Notes: generated from the letters alone by a model not told the origin. A stretch of DNA of 64,000 nucleotides from Pyrobaculum sp. 3827-6 (GCF_025641885.1 NZ_JAOTQN010000005.1:62001-126000), one strand, 5' to 3'. Positions 53,176 through 62,583 are shown, counted from the first letter of the stretch. Numbers and translations are program-made.

Positions 53176-54667
53176 CCACCCTGGCCAAGGCGTGCAACAC
53201 GGCCAATATAAGGAACGCGGCGCTGGACGCCAGGACCCAGTTAGAGATGTAGAGGGCGTAGGCCAGCAGGGCCGCCAGAGCCGCGGCGAGGCCCAGCTCG
53301 TATAGGCCGAGGCGGCCAGCCACCGAGGCGAGGCCCTTCGGCGTGACGTGCCACCTGATCCTCCTCTTGAGGAGCCCCATGAGGACGTAGAGGGTTAGGT
53401 ATGGGCTTAGGGCTAGGAGGAGGGCTCCCGAGGTTATCAGCTTGCCCGCCACGGCGGGGAAGCTGTAGCCGTCTCTTGCGGCTAGTCTATAGACGTAGTA
53501 GCTCTGCATCAAGGCGGCTACGCCTAGGGCCAGCTGGAGTATCAGGATGTGGAGGGGTGGGAGGATTATCCCCATGTAGCCCATGGCCACTCCTGCCAGC
53601 ATTATGGAGAATGTGGTTAGTATCATGAGGGGGTGGGTGGCTACGTTTAGAAATACGCTGAGTCTGTGGGCCAGGGGCATTTTCAGCTTGAAGATCTCCG
53701 CGCCGTACACCGCGAGGAGATACGCCGAGTTATAGGTCCACCTGGCGTACTGTTTTTTAAACGCGTCGTAGCCCGCCGGCACCTCTACGTAGACCGGGGG
53801 CCCCGGAGCGTAGGCCACCCGCCCGCCGTGCAGATAGGCCTTCATCGAGATGTCGTAGTCGTCGGCCGTGCAGTTGCAGAACCCGCCCACCTCTCTGAAG
53901 AACTCACGCCTGACGGCTATCCCTGAGCCCAGTGCGAATACGGGGTGGCCGGTGTTGTGGCGGCCTAGTATCGACACGTGGAGGAGGAGGTATTTGTAGA
54001 GGAATAGCTGTAGCTGCGCCACGGGGGTCTTGACGGGGGCGTAGCCGTCCCACCCGAGGAACAGTATCTCCCTCTCCCCCACCGCCCTGGCCCTCTGGCA
54101 CATGTCTGGGGGCGGCACGCTGTCGACGTCGAGAAATACCAACACGTCGCCCTCCGCCATCTCGGCGGCCCAGTTCAGCGCCACCCCCTTGTACCCCTGG
54201 GGGGTGGGCCTTCTCAACACCTTGACGTTGGGCCTGCCCAGGGCCTCCACGGCGCGTTTAACCTCCTCAAACACGTCGGGGGGGTCGTCGGATACGATTA
54301 AAATCTCGGCGTGGGGACACTGGAGGGCGCCGAGCCTCTTCACAGCCTCGGCCACGGTTTCGGGCTTCTCGTTTTTCACCGGTATGATTATGGAGAGGGG
54401 GACCTCAGCCGGGGCGCCCGCGGGGCCCTGGGGGTCCGTCCTGGCGTGTCTGGCGTAGAACACGTAGTGGGCGATGAGGAGTATGGACAGCACCAGCAAC
54501 GCCATATAGAGATAGAGGAGCGTGTGTTGAAGCCACGGAGGTATAACCGGCGCGTTGGGAATCGTCACGGGGCCCTCCCTCGTCTTGTTTAAAACCTGGA
54601 GGGTGTCGTTGATGAGATTCCTGGGTACTGTAACAGTTGGAAAGGTTATATTAACCACAAGCCGCAT
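53144..54667 (-). CDS. Membrane glycosyltransferase, family 2
   Basis: 507 aa. One N-terminal span (HTLLYLYMALLVLSILLIAH) is followed by a cytosolic GT-A domain (about 90-300) with VPLSIIIPVKNEKPETV, the metal-binding FLDVDSVPPP, CTADDYDIS and the acceptor motif KKQYARWT (a Q-x2-RW type). Four or five further spans end the protein. This is the layout of processive or lipid-linked GT2 enzymes of the cellulose-synthase/DPM type, here probably for surface glycans or glycolipids. ATG 54667 is used. Confidence 0.85.
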   Translation of the reverse strand: MRLVVNITFPTVTVPRNLINDTLQVLNKTREGPVTIPNAPVIPPWLQHTLLYLYMALLVLSILLIAHYVFYARHARTDPQGPAGAPAEVPLSIIIPVKNEKPETVAEAVKRLGALQCPHAEILIVSDDPPDVFEEVKRAVEALGRPNVKVLRRPTPQGYKGVALNWAAEMAEGDVLVFLDVDSVPPPDMCQRARAVGEREILFLGWDGYAPVKTPVAQLQLFLYKYLLLHVSILGRHNTGHPVFALGSGIAVRREFFREVGGFCNCTADDYDISMKAYLHGGRVAYAPGPPVYVEVPAGYDAFKKQYARWTYNSAYLLAVYGAEIFKLKMPLAHRLSVFLNVATHPLMILTTFSIMLAGVAMGYMGIILPPLHILILQLALGVAALMQSYYVYRLAARDGYSFPAVAGKLITSGALLLALSPYLTLYVLMGLLKRRIRWHVTPKGLASVAGRLGLYELGLAAALAALLAYALYISNWVLASSAAFLILAVLHALARVAIPSSQLGRG

Positions 54668-54772
54668 TTGGGGAATAATTTAAAGTCTTCACGTGGAGGG
54701 CCTTGGGGACGTGATACTTAGATACTCCACTAATGTGATGCAGAGGTGGTTTTTATAGGCTCCTATAGTAAC

Positions 54773-55513
54773 GTGGTGGCTGTCTACGAAACTCCCAGGG
54801 TTCTGCTGGTGGGGAGCTGGGGATCCGAGGCGCTTGTGTCCGCCTTCACCGACGTCTTGTATAGGGGGGTGGAGTGGCGGGAGGCGGTGGGGGCCCAGAC
54901 GGGGGAGCTGGTGGCCAGGCGCGTCTCCGCCTTCTACAGGCAGGGCCACTGGTCTGTCTTCGAGTTTATGGGGGCGCAGTTCCTCGTGGAGTGCTCAAGG
55001 GCGTGCCACACCCAGTTTATCCGCCACAGGCTGGCTTCCTACTGGAGCGAGTCCCAGCGCTACGTGGACTACGCCAAGAGGGAGATTAGGTTCGTGGTGC
55101 CGAGGGGCTTCCCCGCCGACATTTTGAAGAGGGCCTACGAGGACTACGTAAGGCTGAGGGAGTCCTTCAAGCCGGAGTACGCCAGGATGGCGCTTCCAAA
55201 CGCCGCGGCTACGGCCTTCGCGGTGCAGATGAACGCCAGGGAGCTCCTCCTCAACTTCGTCCCGCTGAGGTGCGCCTACGCCGCCCAGGCGGAGATTAGA
55301 CACGTCTGCTGGCAGATGTTCGCAATGGCGTGGAGGCTCTGGCCCACCTTGGCGAGGCACGTGTGGGAGGATCTGCCCAGCCTCCACAGAGACTTCTGCA
55401 CCAAGGTGCCTAGAGGAGAGGACTGCCGCCTATACGCCATCAAAGACGCCGAGGAGAGACATGGCCCACTGCCAGAGAAGCCCTGGCTCGCCGCGGCTGT
55501 GTATGGCCCCTAG
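54773..55513 (+). CDS. thyX: FAD-dependent thymidylate synthase
   Basis: Makes dTMP from dUMP using FAD and methylene-folate; about 246 aa. The ThyX signature R-H-R-x2-S-x3-S-x-R is RHRLASYWSESQR. Other conserved parts are FYRQGHWSVFEF and ARELLLNFVPLRCAYAAQAE. The open frame starts at a GTG at 54746, but a TATA-like TTTTTATAG covers 54749-54757, so the GTG at 54773, about 22 nt below it, is the better leaderless start. The end overlaps the next gene by 11 bp. Confidence 0.92.
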   Translation: MVAVYETPRVLLVGSWGSEALVSAFTDVLYRGVEWREAVGAQTGELVARRVSAFYRQGHWSVFEFMGAQFLVECSRACHTQFIRHRLASYWSESQRYVDYAKREIRFVVPRGFPADILKRAYEDYVRLRESFKPEYARMALPNAAATAFAVQMNARELLLNFVPLRCAYAAQAEIRHVCWQMFAMAWRLWPTLARHVWEDLPSLHRDFCTKVPRGEDCRLYAIKDAEERHGPLPEKPWLAAAVYGP

Positions 55514-56366
55514 AAGGGTGTTGATAAGAGGCCTCGAGGCGGGGTCGGCGTACCTCGCCTACCTCCTAAGAGAGAGCGGGGTGGAGGTGGATGTGCTGAC
55601 TGCGAACCCCTCCGACCCTCTGCTAGACGTGCCGCCGTTCGAGCCGCTCTTCACTCTCGACTTTCTGAGAGACGTCTTGGCGGTTAGGTTTGTGGAGCAG
55701 GCCTCGGGCAACTACGACGCAGTCGTGGACTCCTGCGACGTTTTTAAAATTGAGGAGGTGAAGGGGGCCCTCTCGGGGGACAAGCCGGTCTACGTCGTGG
55801 GGGACAGCTGGCTCTCCGCCTCGCTTTCCCTCTACAGATCTCTCCCAGTGCCCGACGTAGATATCGACCTGCCCGTGGAGAAAACCGGCGAGTTTTTAGA
55901 GGTGCAGGTAAGGTACAGGCCCTACGTGGGTGGCAACTACTCCCTCTGCGGGGGCTTCCGCGACGCCTGGGGCGGATGTCTCTACACGCCCATGCGGGCC
56001 TTGGAGAGGGTGTTCGCCGCCGCCGACGTCTACGCCTCCCTGATGGGGCTCGAGGCCCCTGGTAGGAGGCTGAGGCTGGAGTACGCCGTGGGGAGGGATA
56101 GGTTCTACGCCGCTGTGGGCTGCAGACCCGAGGGCAAGGTCTCGAAGATAAATATAGGCGATGCCCAGGTGTGGATATACGGCGAGGGGGGCGCGCCGCG
56201 GTACATCTTCTTCCAAGGCAAGCCGGAACACGCGCCCTGGTTCTTCTCCATGTACAACCTTGCCAGAGCTGTCAACTCGGCGTATCTATACGACTTCGCC
56301 CTACGCGGCAGAGGGGGGCTCAACCTCGCCTACGTGGGCCACCTCTTCCGGGAGCTGAGGGGGTAG
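55503..56366 (+). CDS. Unknown 287-aa protein with a possible dinucleotide-binding start
   Basis: ATG 55503, overlapping the end of thyX (GTG 55518 is an alternative). The start VLIRGLEAGSAYLAYLLRES resembles a Rossmann beta-alpha unit with a relaxed glycine motif, followed by VDVLTANP. Later parts contain Cys and aromatic-rich segments (GGNYSLCGGFRDAWGGCLYT). It looks like a remote FAD/NAD-binding protein but has no assigned family. Probably co-transcribed with thyX. Confidence 0.6.
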   Translation: MAPRRVLIRGLEAGSAYLAYLLRESGVEVDVLTANPSDPLLDVPPFEPLFTLDFLRDVLAVRFVEQASGNYDAVVDSCDVFKIEEVKGALSGDKPVYVVGDSWLSASLSLYRSLPVPDVDIDLPVEKTGEFLEVQVRYRPYVGGNYSLCGGFRDAWGGCLYTPMRALERVFAAADVYASLMGLEAPGRRLRLEYAVGRDRFYAAVGCRPEGKVSKINIGDAQVWIYGEGGAPRYIFFQGKPEHAPWFFSMYNLARAVNSAYLYDFALRGRGGLNLAYVGHLFRELRG

Positions 56367-56502
56367 CCACACCAGGTTGGCTACAGCTTCAATGCAGAGA
56401 CTTTAGAGGTGTCCCCAGACACCGTCGGGCTGTCTCACGGCGCCGCGTGTGCGGCCCTCCCAGCCCGTCGCGGCGGTGTAAAACGTGTCTATGTTTAAAA
56501 AC

Positions 56503-57069
56503 TTACTGCCCCGCCTTGAGCTTGGGGAGCAACGTCTTCTTTAGGTACTCGATTGTCTTCTTCTGCCTCTCCCTCAGCCTCCTCGCGACCCTCCTCCTGG
56601 GCGCCTCTCTGCCGCATATGCCGGAGTAGAGCGGATCGCTTCTCACGGCGGGGGCGTTGCAGTCGACTAATATAACCTCGAAATATCTATACATGCCGTC
56701 GTCTGCCACCCAGTAGCTGTTGAGGACTTCTAGGTTGGGGAACTTCCTGGCGGCTCTCTCCTCCGCCACCTGCCGCCATGATTTCCACGCCGCTATGCCG
56801 TAGACGCCCATCCTCTTGGGCCTCCTCCCCGAGTCGGGCCTCCTCCTGTTGAAGGGCCCCCTTATTAACCTCACCCTCACGACCACGACGCCTTGCTTCG
56901 CCTTGTAGCCCAGCTTCCTGGCGCGCTCCAGCCGGAAGGGCCTCTCCACCCTCACGATCGAGGGCGCCCTCCTCCACTCTATCAACACCTTTCTCATCAA
57001 CCGCTCGTGCACCTCCCTCCCCAGTTTCCTGTACCACATGGCCATGTAGCTGTACGCCGACCGGGCCAC
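56503..57069 (-). CDS. rpl15e: Large-subunit ribosomal protein L15e
   Basis: 188 aa, highly basic, from the GTG at 57069, about 24 nt below GCTTATAAAG (57089-57098). Conserved blocks: [56 protein letters not shown] and the C-terminal [17 protein letters not shown]. In most archaea this gene neighbours COG1325, Rpp30 and Pop5, as here, though divergently. Confidence 0.93.
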   Translation of the reverse strand: MARSAYSYMAMWYRKLGREVHERLMRKVLIEWRRAPSIVRVERPFRLERARKLGYKAKQGVVVVRVRLIRGPFNRRRPDSGRRPKRMGVYGIAAWKSWRQVAEERAARKFPNLEVLNSYWVADDGMYRYFEVILVDCNAPAVRSDPLYSGICGREAPRRRVARRLRERQKKTIEYLKKTLLPKLKAGQ

Positions 57070-57142
57070 GGCCCAGTGCTAAGCCGTCTTTATAAGCTTT
57101 TCCCGCCGCGACACAGCTATAAACCCCCAGCCGCCCAGCTCC

Positions 57143-57502
57143 GTGCGGTGTAGATACGTCGAGATCAGCGTCATAATACACGCCACGGAGTCGCTGGACA
57201 GGATCCTCGAGGCGCTCCGCAACTTCTTCGGCCCCCTCCCCATAGTGGTTGAGGTTTACGAGGGGCACCACGGCAACCCCATATACCTCGCCACGTCGTA
57301 TGTAGAGGACTGCGACGGCCTCCTCGACAAGCTCTGCGCCGCCTTCAGCGGAGAGGTGCCGGCCTCCCGGGGGGAGGGCGAGGGGCTGTACTACCTAAGG
57401 CTAGACAAGCAGGCCCTGGCGAGGGGCCAGGTCAGGGCTGTGGACCACGACGACGTTGTTAGGCTGAAGATTAGGACAAGAGGCGGCCTCTGCACCGGGT
57501 GA
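57143..57502 (+). CDS. COG1325 RNA-binding protein (exosome-associated)
   Basis: 119 aa from the GTG at 57143, about 24 nt below GCTATAAAC (57115-57123). Pattern: RYVEISVIIHATESLDRILE and GHHGNPIYLATSYVED, as in archaeal DUF54/COG1325 proteins predicted to bind RNA in the exosome or RNase P neighbourhood. It shares a 73-bp divergent promoter region with rpl15e. Confidence 0.75.
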   Translation: MRCRYVEISVIIHATESLDRILEALRNFFGPLPIVVEVYEGHHGNPIYLATSYVEDCDGLLDKLCAAFSGEVPASRGEGEGLYYLRLDKQALARGQVRAVDHDDVVRLKIRTRGGLCTG

Positions 57503-57535
57503 GGCTGTTTTTTAAATAAGCCCCATATGTGTCCC

Positions 57536-58069
57536 GTGTCTGGCGTCGTGGTGAGGAGGGGGTTTGTGGAGTGGGACTTGGCGTCGCCGGGGCCGGCTGT
57601 GGAGAGGGCGCTGTGGGAGGTGGGGGTCAGGGCCGTCTTGCTGAGGGAGGAGGCCGAGACGAGTCTGCTGGCCCCCTTTGTCCGGGGGGTGGATGTAAAG
57701 TGGGCAGAGGCCAGGGGGAGAGATAAGTTCAACGTCTACGTCTACAAGCCTGACGTACAGCTCATCAGGGTAAGCCCACACGCCCCGCTCACCCGCGATC
57801 AGGTCAGGACAGCGGTGAGGTATGGGAAGTATGTGGAGCTCCAGCTCAAACCCCTCCTCTCCAACCTGGCCCTCCTCGCCGAGTGGCTCAAAGTCCTCGA
57901 GCCTGAGGCTGTTGTCTTCTCTACCCCCGTGGAGGGCCTCCGGGATGTCAAGTCTCCGCTGGACGTGGCGGCTCTTCTCGTAGAGGTCAGCGGCGGCGAC
58001 GACTGGGTCTACCCATTTAAAAACTCCCTCGCGGTGCTGACGGAGCTCGTAGCTGGCAGAGATGACTAA
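57536..58069 (+). CDS. rnp3: RNase P protein subunit Rpp30, highly divergent
   Basis: About 177 aa from GTG 57536; the frame is open from ATG 57527, but the TTTTTTAAATA box at 57507-57517 is too close to that ATG. Fold-level features fit a shortened PHP-type TIM barrel ([45 protein letters not shown]-like). Identity is low and the call rests partly on position between COG1325 and Pop5, the usual archaeal order. Pyrobaculum has a minimal RNase P in which Rpp30 and Pop5 are retained. Confidence 0.68.
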   Translation: MSGVVVRRGFVEWDLASPGPAVERALWEVGVRAVLLREEAETSLLAPFVRGVDVKWAEARGRDKFNVYVYKPDVQLIRVSPHAPLTRDQVRTAVRYGKYVELQLKPLLSNLALLAEWLKVLEPEAVVFSTPVEGLRDVKSPLDVAALLVEVSGGDDWVYPFKNSLAVLTELVAGRDD

Positions 58070-58385
58070 GTGGCGCTACCTCGTCATTAGGAGTGCGGAC
58101 CCAGCCTCTTGCTACGTGGAGTTGCTCGGGCTGTACCCGCTGGTGGGCTTCGCCTCGTTGATACACCCGCCTAGGCTAGTCGCCATGTACGACGACGTGT
58201 TGGTAATAGGCGTCCCCAGAGACGTGGCGAGGAGGGTCAGAGCCGCCGTCGCCCTGCTGGACGGCTGCTACACGGTTAAGGTGGTGGGCACCTCTAGGCG
58301 GGCGAGGGCCGTGGCGGCGTCTATAAGAAATTTAACCAAGGCCGTTGATCTAGACGTGATGACGAGTACCAAAGCCGATACGTGA
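58062..58385 (+). CDS. rnp2: RNase P protein subunit Pop5, divergent
   Basis: 107 aa, ATG 58062, overlapping Rpp30 by 8 bp. Starts [20 protein letters not shown] as Pop5 proteins do (KWRYxxxR), with a helix [21 protein letters not shown] and a short C-terminal part. Pop5 and Rpp30 together bind the catalytic domain of RNase P RNA. No RNase P RNA gene was found in this window. Confidence 0.72.
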   Translation: MTKWRYLVIRSADPASCYVELLGLYPLVGFASLIHPPRLVAMYDDVLVIGVPRDVARRVRAAVALLDGCYTVKVVGTSRRARAVAASIRNLTKAVDLDVMTSTKADT

Positions 58386-58411
58386 CGTGCTCGCGACGGA
58401 CTGATCCACCA

Positions 58412-58660
58412 TCACCTGGGCATGGGCACCTTGACAGACGTGACGTCAGCCGCCTCCAGCGGTCGGCCCGCCCCAGCCCCGAGGGGTCCAGCCCTACGCG
58501 GAGTGAAAAGCCGAAGGGATAGAGCACAGAGTTGACCCCGTAGCCGCCTCTTAGATACACACCGCCGCCGAAAACCATATACCTGCCGTCGACCGGAGGC
58601 GCGGCCACCGCCTCGCCTGTTTTCAAGTCCAAAGCCCATACCGGCCGTAGGCATTGACCA
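58412..58660 (-). pseudogene. Fragment of a PQQ-like beta-propeller gene
   Basis: On the minus strand PVWALDLKTGEAVAAPPVDG, YMVFGGGVYLRGGYGVNSVL and YPFGFSLRVGLDPSG form one or two propeller blades (W-x-LD-x-KTGE is typical of PQQ-binding-like repeats). No start codon, promoter or further blades are present, so this is a remnant. It occupies most of the gap between Pop5 and the RimK-type gene. Confidence 0.45.
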
Positions 58661-58688
58661 AGTGCTTTCTTGGATGTGGCGTGGGGGC

Positions 58689-59588
58689 CTACTTTCTAAT
58701 CTTTTCTATTAGGTAGTCTATGATGTGCTCCGCTGGGTTTATGCCTGTGGCTTGTTTAAAGCCCTGCCAGCTCATTGTGGGGTTTACCTCTAGTATGTAG
58801 TAGCCCTCTTTTGTCTCTGCTACGTCCACGCCTCCGTAGTCTAGTCCAAGCACCTCCACGGCCCTTACGGCGAGTTCTTCAAGCTCCGGCGTGATCTTGG
58901 CGGGCTCGGGCCTCGCGCCCTGGGCTACGTTGCTCTTCCACCCCTCGGCCCTCCTGAACTCTGCGCCGACTGCGCGCCCCCCAACCACGACCACTCTGTA
59001 GTCGCCGCCGCCTTTTTCAAGAAATTTCTGGACGTATATCGGCTTGTTTATATTTACAAGCATGGAGAATATGTGGAAGGCCACGTCTGGGTTGTCCACT
59101 AGAAACACGCCGTAGCCCATGGCGCCGCGTAGCTGCTTGACGACGGCCCTCCCGAACTCCCCCACCGCCCTGTAGCCTATGAACATGTTCTCAGTCACGA
59201 CGGTGGGGGGCACCGGGAGGTTGGCCTTGGCCAGCTTCATCAAGGCTGCCATCTTGTCGCCCGCCGCCACCCACGGCAACACCGGGTTCATTACGTAGAC
59301 GCCGGCCTCCTCAAGCGCCTTAGCCGCCCACACTCTGTAAAGGAACTGTTCAAAATCGCGGAAAATCCCCAGATGTCTAAGGACTGCGCCGGGCGCCTCG
59401 ACGGCGACGGGTTGCCCCCTCCCCACGGCCTGCCGTATTCTCAAGACACCCCTCTCAATTCCCACCTCCAGCATATCTACGTAGATCTTCACGGGGGTGT
59501 GGCCCCGCCTCCTAACAGCCTCCTCCAGATCGGCGACGTCCCCGGGGTTAAACTCCACCTCAAAAGGCCTAACTATACCTATCTGCAT
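58689..59588 (-). CDS. RimK-type ATP-grasp ligase
   Basis: 299 aa from the ATG at 59588, which shares an A with the stop of the upstream gene (TAATG). ATP-grasp features: GDKMAALMKLAKANLPVPPT, VVKQLRGAMGYGVFLVDN (ATP-binding Lys and Gly-rich loop), and the metal-binding end VDVAETKEGYYILEVNPTMS. Closest to archaeal RimK relatives such as MptN or LysX that add glutamate or similar groups to a carrier or cofactor; substrate unknown. Forms an operon with 59588-60184. Confidence 0.78.
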   Translation of the reverse strand: MQIGIVRPFEVEFNPGDVADLEEAVRRRGHTPVKIYVDMLEVGIERGVLRIRQAVGRGQPVAVEAPGAVLRHLGIFRDFEQFLYRVWAAKALEEAGVYVMNPVLPWVAAGDKMAALMKLAKANLPVPPTVVTENMFIGYRAVGEFGRAVVKQLRGAMGYGVFLVDNPDVAFHIFSMLVNINKPIYVQKFLEKGGGDYRVVVVGGRAVGAEFRRAEGWKSNVAQGARPEPAKITPELEELAVRAVEVLGLDYGGVDVAETKEGYYILEVNPTMSWQGFKQATGINPAEHIIDYLIEKIRK

Positions 59589-60184
59589 TAAGGCACGTAG
59601 ACCCCCCAGAGATCTCTGCAGAGCCCCGGGAGGAGGGCTTTGGCCACTGGCTCGGGCTCGGCGACTTTTAACTGCCTCAATGCGTTGACCACGGCGGCTA
59701 CGGGCTGGTCTGTCAAAACCAGCGGCGGGTTGTAAAACATACAGCCGGTGGGGTGTTCGTACAGGGCTATTGGCTCCGGCGCCACCTCTCTGCAGGCGCC
59801 CCCTTCGCATATGTACACCCCGTAGGGCCTCTGGACTATGTACCCCCCGCCCCCCAGGGGGGCAAGGGGGGCCACTGGACATATGCAACCCCCCCTCTGC
59901 GCCTGGTAGAGCCTCAACAGCTCCCTCTCCACCTTCTCATAGCCGTGCACTCTGCCGTATCTAGCCAGGAAGGTGGCCACGGGCCTCTTCACGTGGCCGG
60001 AGATCTCCAGAGCCAGCTTCTTCTTCGCCTCCAGCGGATCGGCGCCGAAGGCGACGGCTAGGCCTATCAAGTCGTAGGGAGAGGCCGCCAGCGCCTCGCC
60101 GATCTCCAGCGCCGTCTTCAAAACCTCCCCCTTATCCACCTGGGGGTTGCAGAGGGAGAATTTCTCAAATGTGCAGAGAGACAC
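59588..60184 (-). CDS. Cys-rich protein of unknown function, partner of the RimK-type ligase
   Basis: 198 aa from a GTG at 60184. At least eight Cys are scattered (LCTFEKFSLCNP, GGCICPVAPL, GVYICEGGACREV, TGCMFYNPP, LLPGLCRDL), which could hold a metal or Fe-S cluster. No family is recognised. It is coupled to the downstream ligase by overlapping stop and start codons, so may act on the same substrate. It lies 32 bp downstream of sufB on the same strand. Confidence 0.6.
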   Translation of the reverse strand: MSLCTFEKFSLCNPQVDKGEVLKTALEIGEALAASPYDLIGLAVAFGADPLEAKKKLALEISGHVKRPVATFLARYGRVHGYEKVERELLRLYQAQRGGCICPVAPLAPLGGGGYIVQRPYGVYICEGGACREVAPEPIALYEHPTGCMFYNPPLVLTDQPVAAVVNALRQLKVAEPEPVAKALLPGLCRDLWGVYVP

Positions 60185-60216
60185 GCAGTGGTTAAACTCT
60201 AGGTATTTAAGTTGTG

Positions 60217-61641
60217 TCAGCCGACTTTAGACAGTCTTCCGAACTCCAGCTCGATGACTCTGCCGAGCACCACTGCGTATTCAAACGGCAGGTCTTTTAG
60301 GATGTCTCCGACGAAGCCCAGCACTATGGCGGCCTTGGCGTCGTCTTCTGTGAACCCCCTGGCTCTTAGATACGCCAGCTTCTCCTCGGATATCGTCGAG
60401 GCGGTGGCTTCGTGGGTAACCACGGCGGTCTCCTCGAATACCTGGTCGTGGGGCACCGTCAGCGTCGCCGACTCTTTGTCTAGGACTAGGGAGTCGCACT
60501 GCACGTGGGACTTGGCGTATTTGGCGCCTCTCTGGACGTGCACCACGCCTCTGTACACCGCCACGCCGCCCTCGGCAGATATGCTTTTGTTCACCACCCT
60601 GCTACTAGTCCGCGGAGCTAGGTGCCACACCTTGGCCCCGTTTTCCTTCCAGTGGGGCCCCTTGGCCGCGGTTATGCCTACGATCTCGGTGGAGGCCCCC
60701 TCCCCCTTGAGCACGGTGGAGGGGAAGGTGTACGTGGTTTTGCTACCGATGGAGCCCTCTACCCAATGCACCTTGGCCCCCGCCTCTGCGATTGCCCTCT
60801 TATTGTTGAAATTCACCACGTTGCGCGACCAATTCTGCACCGTGGTTATCTTCAGCGTGGCGCCTTCGTGGGCGTAGCCCTCCACCATCCCGTTGTGGAA
60901 GGAGTACTTCAACAGACGGGGCGCGGAGCACCCCTCTATCCAGTGGACGTAGGCCCCCCTGTCAGCCACCACTATTGAGTGCTCCATCTGGCTCTCCATC
61001 GACTGGCCTATGAAGAAGAAGGTCTCGAGGGGTTGCTCAATCCTCACGCCGGGGGGCACATATATGAAGACCCCGCCGGACCACAACGCGCCGTGGAGCG
61101 CGGCGAATTTATGCTCAGGCGGAAACACCTTCATGAAGTACCTCTGCACGAGGTCTGGGTACCGCCTCACGGCCTCCTCCATGGGGAGCATAACGACGCC
61201 CCTCTCCTGCAACTTCTTCTTCAAGTTGAAGTAGATAATCTCGCTGTCGAACTGCGCCCCCAGGCCCAGGAGGGCCTTAGCCTCTATTTCCGGCAGACCC
61301 AGCTTCTCGTAGTACTGCCTAATCTCCTTCGGCACCTGGTCCCAGCTCGACGCGGTCTCCACCTGAGGCTTTGCGTAATGCACAAGAGCCTCCAGATCTA
61401 TCTCCTCCACAGCCCTCACCCACCTCGGCGTTGGGAGCTTTTCAAAAAGCTCAAGCATCCTCAGCCTAAGCCTCCTCATCCAGTCCGGCTCCCCCTTGAG
61501 GCGGCTCACCTCCTCCACCATATCCCTAGTAATGCGGCCCTTCAGCTCCACCTGGTACGCAAACTTCTTCTCAAGGCCGAGCGCCTCCTCCACAGACTCC
61601 ACGTGGCTAATCGTGGCGTGGAGAGACTCCATTTCCTGCAT
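60217..61641 (-). CDS. sufB: Fe-S cluster assembly scaffold SufB
   Basis: 474 aa, ATG 61641, a leaderless start about 22 nt below GGCTTATAAC (61659-61668). Conserved SufB core: GVFIYVPPGVRIEQPLETFF, HWIEGCSAPRLLKYSFHNGM, KVHWVEGSIGSKTTYTFPS, then a C-terminal helix-rich end (ARGFTEDDAKAAIVLGFVGD). Works with the ATPase SufC, encoded divergently. No sufD is present, consistent with a SufBC-only archaeal system. Confidence 0.93.
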   Translation of the reverse strand: MQEMESLHATISHVESVEEALGLEKKFAYQVELKGRITRDMVEEVSRLKGEPDWMRRLRLRMLELFEKLPTPRWVRAVEEIDLEALVHYAKPQVETASSWDQVPKEIRQYYEKLGLPEIEAKALLGLGAQFDSEIIYFNLKKKLQERGVVMLPMEEAVRRYPDLVQRYFMKVFPPEHKFAALHGALWSGGVFIYVPPGVRIEQPLETFFFIGQSMESQMEHSIVVADRGAYVHWIEGCSAPRLLKYSFHNGMVEGYAHEGATLKITTVQNWSRNVVNFNNKRAIAEAGAKVHWVEGSIGSKTTYTFPSTVLKGEGASTEIVGITAAKGPHWKENGAKVWHLAPRTSSRVVNKSISAEGGVAVYRGVVHVQRGAKYAKSHVQCDSLVLDKESATLTVPHDQVFEETAVVTHEATASTISEEKLAYLRARGFTEDDAKAAIVLGFVGDILKDLPFEYAVVLGRVIELEFGRLSKVG

Positions 61642-61658
61642 GGAGAAGGCCGCGATTG

Positions 61659-61693
61659 TTAGTTATAAGCCTTTCACAAAACGACTTTATAAC
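61659..61693. promoter_or_regulatory. Divergent sufB/sufC promoter region
   Basis: Two TATA boxes in 35 bp: GGCTTATAAC on the minus strand (61659-61668) for sufB and CTTTATAAC on the plus strand (61685-61693) for sufC. Each is about 22-26 nt from its start codon, so both genes are leaderless and only 71 bp separate the two ATGs, allowing joint control. Confidence 0.6.
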
Positions 61694-61712
61694 TTCTATT
61701 CGACTCTGCCAC

Positions 61713-62486
61713 ATGCATAAACTCGAGGTCAGGAACCTCAGAGTGGCGGTGGGCGGCAGGGAGATCCTCAAGGGAGTGTCGCTGTCAGTCGCCACGGGCG
61801 AGGTGGTGGTGTTGATGGGGCCCAACGGCAGCGGCAAATCGACGCTATTCCAGACAATTGCGGGCAATCCGAGATACGAGGTCCTAGACGGCGACATTCT
61901 ACTAGATGGCGAATCTATAAAAGAGCTACCCCCAGAGGAGCGGTTCGCCCGAGGCATATTCGTGGGGTTCCAGTCCCCCGTGGCCGTGCCCGAGGTTAGA
62001 TTCGCCTTCCTTCTACAAGCCATGATGAACATAAGGGCTGGCAAAAAGCTCACGGATCCCAACCCCCAGGTGCTGGCGCAGGCCCAGAGGCTGGCGGCGG
62101 AGCTGGGGCTTAAGCCGGAGGTCTTCAACAGAGGGGTGGGGGCGGGCTTCAGCGGGGGGGAGTTCAAGAGGGCTGAGGTGTTGCAGGCCCTCCTCATCTC
62201 CCCCAAATTCGCGGTTCTCGACGAGCCGGACAGCGGCCTTGATATAGACGGCATAGCGGCTGTTGGCAGGGCTGTGACTAGGCTGGCCGCCTCGGGGAGC
62301 GGCATCCTACTCTCCACTCACTACGCCAGGGTGTTGAAATTCATAAAGCCGACGAGGGTATATGTAATGGCCGAAGGCCGCGTAGTCCTGGAGGGGGACG
62401 AGAACGTGATTAGGAAGATAGAGGAGGTGGGCTACCAGAGTTATTTCAACGAAATTAGGCAGGAGCTCGGATCAGCTGGCTCCTAA
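61713..62486 (+). CDS. sufC: Fe-S cluster assembly ATPase SufC
   Basis: 257 aa from ATG 61713 (the open frame begins earlier at 61656 but the leaderless ATG fits the promoter). ABC ATPase with Walker A GPNGSGKS, signature FSGGEFKRAEVLQ, Walker B FAVLDEPDSGLDID and the H-loop STHYAR. The PEVRFAFLL segment and overall length match SufC rather than a transporter ATPase. Energises SufB. Confidence 0.93.
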   Translation: MHKLEVRNLRVAVGGREILKGVSLSVATGEVVVLMGPNGSGKSTLFQTIAGNPRYEVLDGDILLDGESIKELPPEERFARGIFVGFQSPVAVPEVRFAFLLQAMMNIRAGKKLTDPNPQVLAQAQRLAAELGLKPEVFNRGVGAGFSGGEFKRAEVLQALLISPKFAVLDEPDSGLDIDGIAAVGRAVTRLAASGSGILLSTHYARVLKFIKPTRVYVMAEGRVVLEGDENVIRKIEEVGYQSYFNEIRQELGSAGS

Positions 62487-62583
62487 GTCGCCACATTTCG
62501 GAAACCCAGCCCTCATCACCACGCCCCCCGGCCTTCTGGGTTTTAAGTGTGAGTCTTTATATATAGATGAATTTAGCTTATTT

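Noticed and set aside
61713-62486. ABC transporter ATPase
   Set aside because: The divergent sufB and the SufC-type signature and length favour SufC; no permease gene is nearby.
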